From Marasmius tenuissimus (taxonomy: Eukaryota > Basidiomycota > Agaricomycetes > Agaricales > Marasmiaceae): DNA of 64,000 nt. Shown in pieces: positions 60,259 through 64,000 of this stretch. Where the stretch lies: assembly GCA_029532415.1 (NCBI GenBank), contig JAQOTA010000050.1, positions 4,898,001 through 4,962,000 on the forward strand, in the 5' to 3' direction. Under the pieces are notes generated by a model that worked only from the letters and a program-made list of their open reading frames with translations, was not told the origin of the DNA and searched no databases. Position numbers and translations under genes: made by a program. Each line of letters begins with the position of its first letter. Within the stretch, counting starts at the first letter, position 1.

Positions 60259-61085
60259 CTAGTAAGGAAAAACCTCTTGATAAAGTAGCTCGCCATCTAT
60301 TGCCCGTTCCTCAAATTCCTTGTTCTCCAAGGCCAGCTCAATATCCCTGAGAGCCTGCAGTACCTCCCCGGCGATATCCTTGAAAGCCTTGCAATCATCC
60401 CGTTTCCAATCCCATTTTGGTCCTTCCTTGTCTCGCATCACATAGAAGTACTTGTCCTTGATAGATTCATATTCCTCCAGCGCAGATTCAATGTACTTTA
60501 TAGCCAGAATGAGAGGTGACTGTAAGCTGGCGCAATGAATAGTTCTACGGAATTGATTACTGTCTTCAATCCACTGTTCAATCTGCATGCATAGCTTGTC
60601 AAAGTATTGACAGCGGGTTGGACGAATAACTTTAAGGAAGCGCTGCTTGAGGCCGTCCAACGTGAGTTCGATGGACCTGTGTATACCGTAGCTGCGTTAG
60701 AGGTGCTTACAGTATAGAGGAAATGCGACGTACTTGAGGGACTCTTGGAACAAACAACTGCGCTGCTTCTCACTGTTGTCCACTAGAAGATTCTTGCTTG
60801 CATCATCTGTTCTTGATACTCGCTGTCTTTCTGCTTGACAGCGTCGTCGTTCAACTGTCCTATAATCGGCATAAGCAATAAATTGCTAAGAAGCGAAGTA
60901 CTCTCACTGTTCTGCCTCTGCTTCTTTCAAGGCCTCTACACGTTTGGATTTTTTACCCTCGAGAATCATTGCTCGATTCCTATCAGATATGAGAGAAATT
61001 TACTGTGGCATAGGGTAATGCTCACCGGTTATAATGGGACTTGGCATAGGTTCGTGCAGCGGCACAACACTCTTCAGGTGAGTTG
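60259..61085 (-). pseudogene. Coiled-coil protein gene, 5' end cut by a copia insertion
   Basis: Exons 61085-61026 (partial), 60979-60908, 60859-60734 and 60676-60259 join in frame: EECCAAARTYAKSHYN, RAMILEGKKSKRVEALKEAEAEQ, TVERRRCQAERQRVSRTDD, then a long helical part (GLKQRFLKVIRPTRCQYFDKL) to the stop at 60259. Glu/Lys/Arg-rich heptad-like segments suggest a coiled coil. The second copia LTR begins at 61086 within its codons, so the 5' part must lie beyond the element, outside the window. Function unknown. Confidence 0.65.
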
Positions 61086-61396
61086 TGTTGAATCCGTGGA
61101 CTATTATTAGATCCCGGTATATCCGAAGTCCTGGTTCATACTTCCTGCCATCATATTATGCGGGACTATTGTTCCATCTATCATTTCTACTTATGATCAT
61201 ATGTACAATTTTCATTGTCGTCCTTATATGGTATTTACTATAGTCTCTACATGTATATAAGCTCGTAGTTCTCTACTTGAATCCACAGTGTGCTTGAGCT
61301 TCTACGTCTTGCCTCTAACTCTCTAAACTTCTCTCTGGTAAGTAATAGTGTAGCCATGTTGTAGTCCTCTGCGCTAGGTGTCATGCCGGCTCATCA
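61086..61396 (+). repeat. 5' LTR of the second copia element
   Basis: 311 bp, beginning TGTTGA and ending TCATCA, directly followed by the primer binding site. The left border is set by the loss of the coiled-coil gene frame and by the TGTTGA start shared with the first element. Confidence 0.75.
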
Positions 61397-61407
61397 GGTT
61401 ATGGGCC
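61397..61407 (+). other. Primer binding site of the second copia element
   Basis: GGTTATGGGCC, 11 bases matching the initiator tRNA-Met anticodon arm, as in the first element. Confidence 0.8.
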
Positions 61408-61665
61408 TTGGTTAGCCCGACTACAATAACGAGCGCCCCTAGGCCGCTGTCATCGGCTAGCTAGGCTAGACCTGCATGTTGCCATCGACCTCTTAATTGA
61501 GTGATCGATCTATGGCATTGATGTACGTCCTTCGACGACATCGGATCTAAAGGATCCAATGCTCCTCGTTGAGCATAGTGCCTTGATGGCTGCTCCCTGT
61601 GTTGATTAGACGCATGCTGATGCTGTCTCTCCTAGATCCAACACCAAACCTAACATCTTACTACC

Positions 61666-64000
61666 ATGTTCGACGTTAAGAAATTCTTCTCCAGTTGATT
61701 CAACGGCACTGGTTTCTGCCAAACCTATCACGGCGAAATGGAAGCTGTTACCAAGGCTCAAGGCCTTTATCGTCACCTTACTGGTGTGGCTAAGAAGCCA
61801 ACGTACCCTCTGGGGGACATCATTCCGACCATTACAGTCACTCCTTCCCCTGGTGCGGCAGCTGCGCCTGCTATTACTCCTGGTTCTGATGACAAACCTG
61901 ATCGGGCAGACCCTACTGAAGCCCAGATCACGGCATACAACACTGCACTGGAAGCATGGGAGGAGAAAGACCTCCGGTTGATGGGTATTATTCAGCCGAC
62001 CTCTACAAAGGAAGTCTTTGAACCTCTCAAGGACATGGATGCTGCCAAAGCCTGGTCCACCATCGTCACCACCTACAGCGAACCGACCTTGTCTGCCATT
62101 TATGGCGACTTCGTCAAACTGGTGTCCTTCCGGCTTACCACCAGCCATCCCCAGGCTGGCATCGCCAAGTTCAAACATTACATTGAACGTCTTGCCAAGG
62201 TCGGGGTTGAACTCCCCGAGTTAATCAAAGCCCTCCTTCTCATCGCAGCTATTCCTCCCGAATGGGACGCCGCTTTCTCCAAGTCCCTTCATGACTTTGA
62301 TAGGGATCCTGAGAGCACCAGCGCCCTCATTGTCGCTGACGTTCATGAAGCTATCATGATCGAATACGAGCGCCAGAACCCTCAGCTTGCCAACTGCCTC
62401 TCTGCGGTCAAGTGTGCTGGCAACCGTGAACCATCCTTTGGTCAGCAGCAACGTCCGCAGCAGCAACGTCAGCAGTGTGGACAGCAGCAGTGTGGCCAAC
62501 AGCATCAACCACAGCAGCAGCAGCAACGTCCTTCTTCGAACCAGAACGACGGTAAGAAGAAGAAGCAGCAGCAGTGTGGTACCCGCGGTGGTATCAACCA
62601 GCACCAGGGTCCCGGCCACGCCGGCGGTAACAACGGTGGTAACCATCGGTCGCATGGTCACTCCCATCTGGCATCCTATGCATCCGTCATAGCTTCCCCC
62701 GCTCCTACCCATCCTTACTCCTCGATCACCGACCGCAGGGAACGTATTGCGTTGAACGCGGTTAACAATTCCTTGCGTACCGAGGTCGCCAGCGCCCCTC
62801 CTGTTTGCGCTATGGGATCACCACCCCCAGCTCACTTCACCGGTCACTGGGACAAGTCTTGCGACAGTACTGTCCCTCAGCCAGCTGTCAAGAAGAACCC
62901 GGCTGCCATGCAGTCCTTCACCGGCTTCAAGCCGTCTCAGTCAGTATTTGATGATGTCCGTGAAGCGTGTTCCCTTGCTGACAGACTTGGTGCCCCTAAG
63001 ACGGCGCGGTATCTCAAACCCTTCGAAGAGATCATCATGTCCGCCACCAATCGTTTGCTCCAGGATCGTATCTCAAAGCCTGGTTCCTCGTCCAAGCGAG
63101 TTCTTGAGGACGATTTGGAAGATGAAGAAGCTGGACGTCCTTCTCCTACTTCTTCTAAACGCTCTTGCAGCGTTGATCCTGATGAAGATGTAGAGATGGA
63201 CTGGGGATCTGACGACAGTATGGAAGATATGACCTCTCTATTCGGTAATGATGTTGATAACGATATTGCCGAAGCTGCAGGGGTTGAGGACGTCCTGGAT
63301 GACGTCTCTCTTGGATCATTCCACGATGACAGGCAAGTTCCATACCTTGACCTGCCTTCCCAAGCTGATGCAAACCTACAGCGCTGCTCTCAACTAGTTG
63401 GTATCAGTAGTGTGCACGGTAGTCATAGTGATCTGGCATCACTTGTAAATTTTTGCAATGCTATCTCCACCCACTTCGTGGGTTGTACTCAATGTAAGGG
63501 AAAGAAAAGTGTGAACAACGCACAGGGTTGGCTCCTTGATTCTGGTGCCTCCTCTCATTTCACAAACAATATGAATAACTTTGCTGAATATGAATCGCTT
63601 GATGGTCCTATCGTAAATACTGTGAATAAGGGCAACCCTATACAGATCAAGGGTAAAGGCACAGTCTTCATTAAGCATAATGTTGAAGGATATGACGGGA
63701 AACTTACTGAGCGTGTTTCGCGTCTCTATCCTGTCTATTACATACCACAATTGGATATACACTTACTATCCATGAGAGAGTTCCTTCAAGATGGTCTATC
63801 AATTCGTGGAAACGCGAAGAAGTTAGCCTTCTACTCTTCACAGCGACGACAGTCGCTTGTTTTCTACCCTCATATGCCTGGTCAAACCATTTATTGGGTA
63901 CACTCGCAGAAAGCATCTGCTGAGGTTTTAATGGCCAAGTTGGTTGTTTACAACGTCGACTACGCTATTGAGCACAGACACTTTGGGCATCCATCAGATA
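61666..64000 (+). CDS. gag-pol: gag-pol of the second copia element, runs off the window (partial)
   Basis: A frame from ATG 61666 stays open to the right edge except for one TGA at 61696-61698; ATG 61738 (MEAVTKAQGLYRHL) may be the working start. A copia-type Gag domain (AWSTIVTTYSEPTL, FKHYIERLAKVGVELPE, IPPEWDAAF) is followed by Gln/Cys/Gly-rich repeats (62440-62580) and an acidic part. The protease follows as WLLDSGASSHF at about residue 620-630. The final residues (YAIEHRHFGHPSD) are the start of the GAG-pre-integrase zinc region. Integrase, reverse transcriptase and RNase H should follow beyond the window. Confidence 0.9.

Larger units (their letters stand above)
61086..64000 (+). mobile_element. 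Second Ty1/copia retrotransposon, 5' part only
   Basis: LTR, half-tRNA primer binding site and an open gag-pol frame run to the right edge of the window. The bases before the LTR, AGTTG (61081-61085), are the predicted target duplication. The coding sequence is unrelated at DNA level to the first copia element but has the same priming site. Confidence 0.88.

Noticed and set aside
1..64000. CRISPR arrays, rRNA genes, bacterial or phage genes
   Set aside because: None found; direct repeats present are LTRs or coding repeats, and gene structure is eukaryotic.

Overview
The window is nuclear DNA of a filamentous basidiomycete, almost certainly an Agaricomycete (mushroom-forming fungus). Genes are split by many short (about 40-75 bp) GT-AG introns, and the protein families are those expanded in that class: F-box proteins, a JmjC-like protein, KDZ transposase, DUF6589, fungal Helitron helicase and Ty1/copia elements. 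No CRISPR, rRNA or bacterial operon structure is present. This is an accessory, transposon-dense region; most large genes here are mobile-element genes or have been broken by one.

Layout. 1-13.9 kb: three minus-strand copies (A, B, C) of one Agaricomycete-specific protein family of unknown function. A is a complete 10-exon gene of 748 codons, B lacks the tail exons, and C is only a 3' half. 13.92-46.94 kb: a 33-kb insert. The missing 5' half of copy C lies at 46.94-48.43 kb (copy D), on the same strand and in the correct order; joining D to C restores one reading frame. The insert carries tRNA-like sequences, a JmjC-like gene (29.9 to 15.9 kb) itself split by an almost intact Ty1/copia element (16426-25546), two F-box-type genes, a decayed hypothetical gene, a Helitron Rep/PIF1-helicase gene with a C-terminal ubiquitin-protease-like domain (35.6-44.2 kb, split by a 1.7-kb TRIM-like element), and an F-box pseudogene. 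A strong hairpin lies 14 nt inside the right border, on the side expected for the 3' end of a Helitron whose helicase is on the + strand, so I read the insert as a probable giant, gene-carrying Helitron.

49-61 kb: a KDZ transposase pseudogene (49.9-59.5 kb) is interrupted by a 5.87-kb terminal-inverted-repeat element with 9-bp target duplications. That element encodes a RecQ-like helicase and, convergently, a DUF6589 protein. Two MITEs are nested in it: one of hAT type (8-bp duplication) inside the helicase and one of 407 bp (9-bp duplication) inside its left inverted repeat. Two minus-strand genes follow (a 132-aa protein and a coiled-coil protein). The coiled-coil gene is cut at 61086 by a second Ty1/copia element that runs off the right edge with an open gag-pol frame.

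Together the insertions form nested layers that can be dated relative to each other. Damage in the elements is mostly in-frame TGA/TAG codons explainable by C-to-T change, with few frameshifts, which points to RIP-like or methylation-driven mutation. The best candidates for something undescribed are the RecQ plus DUF6589 TIR transposon and the 33-kb gene-carrying insert.
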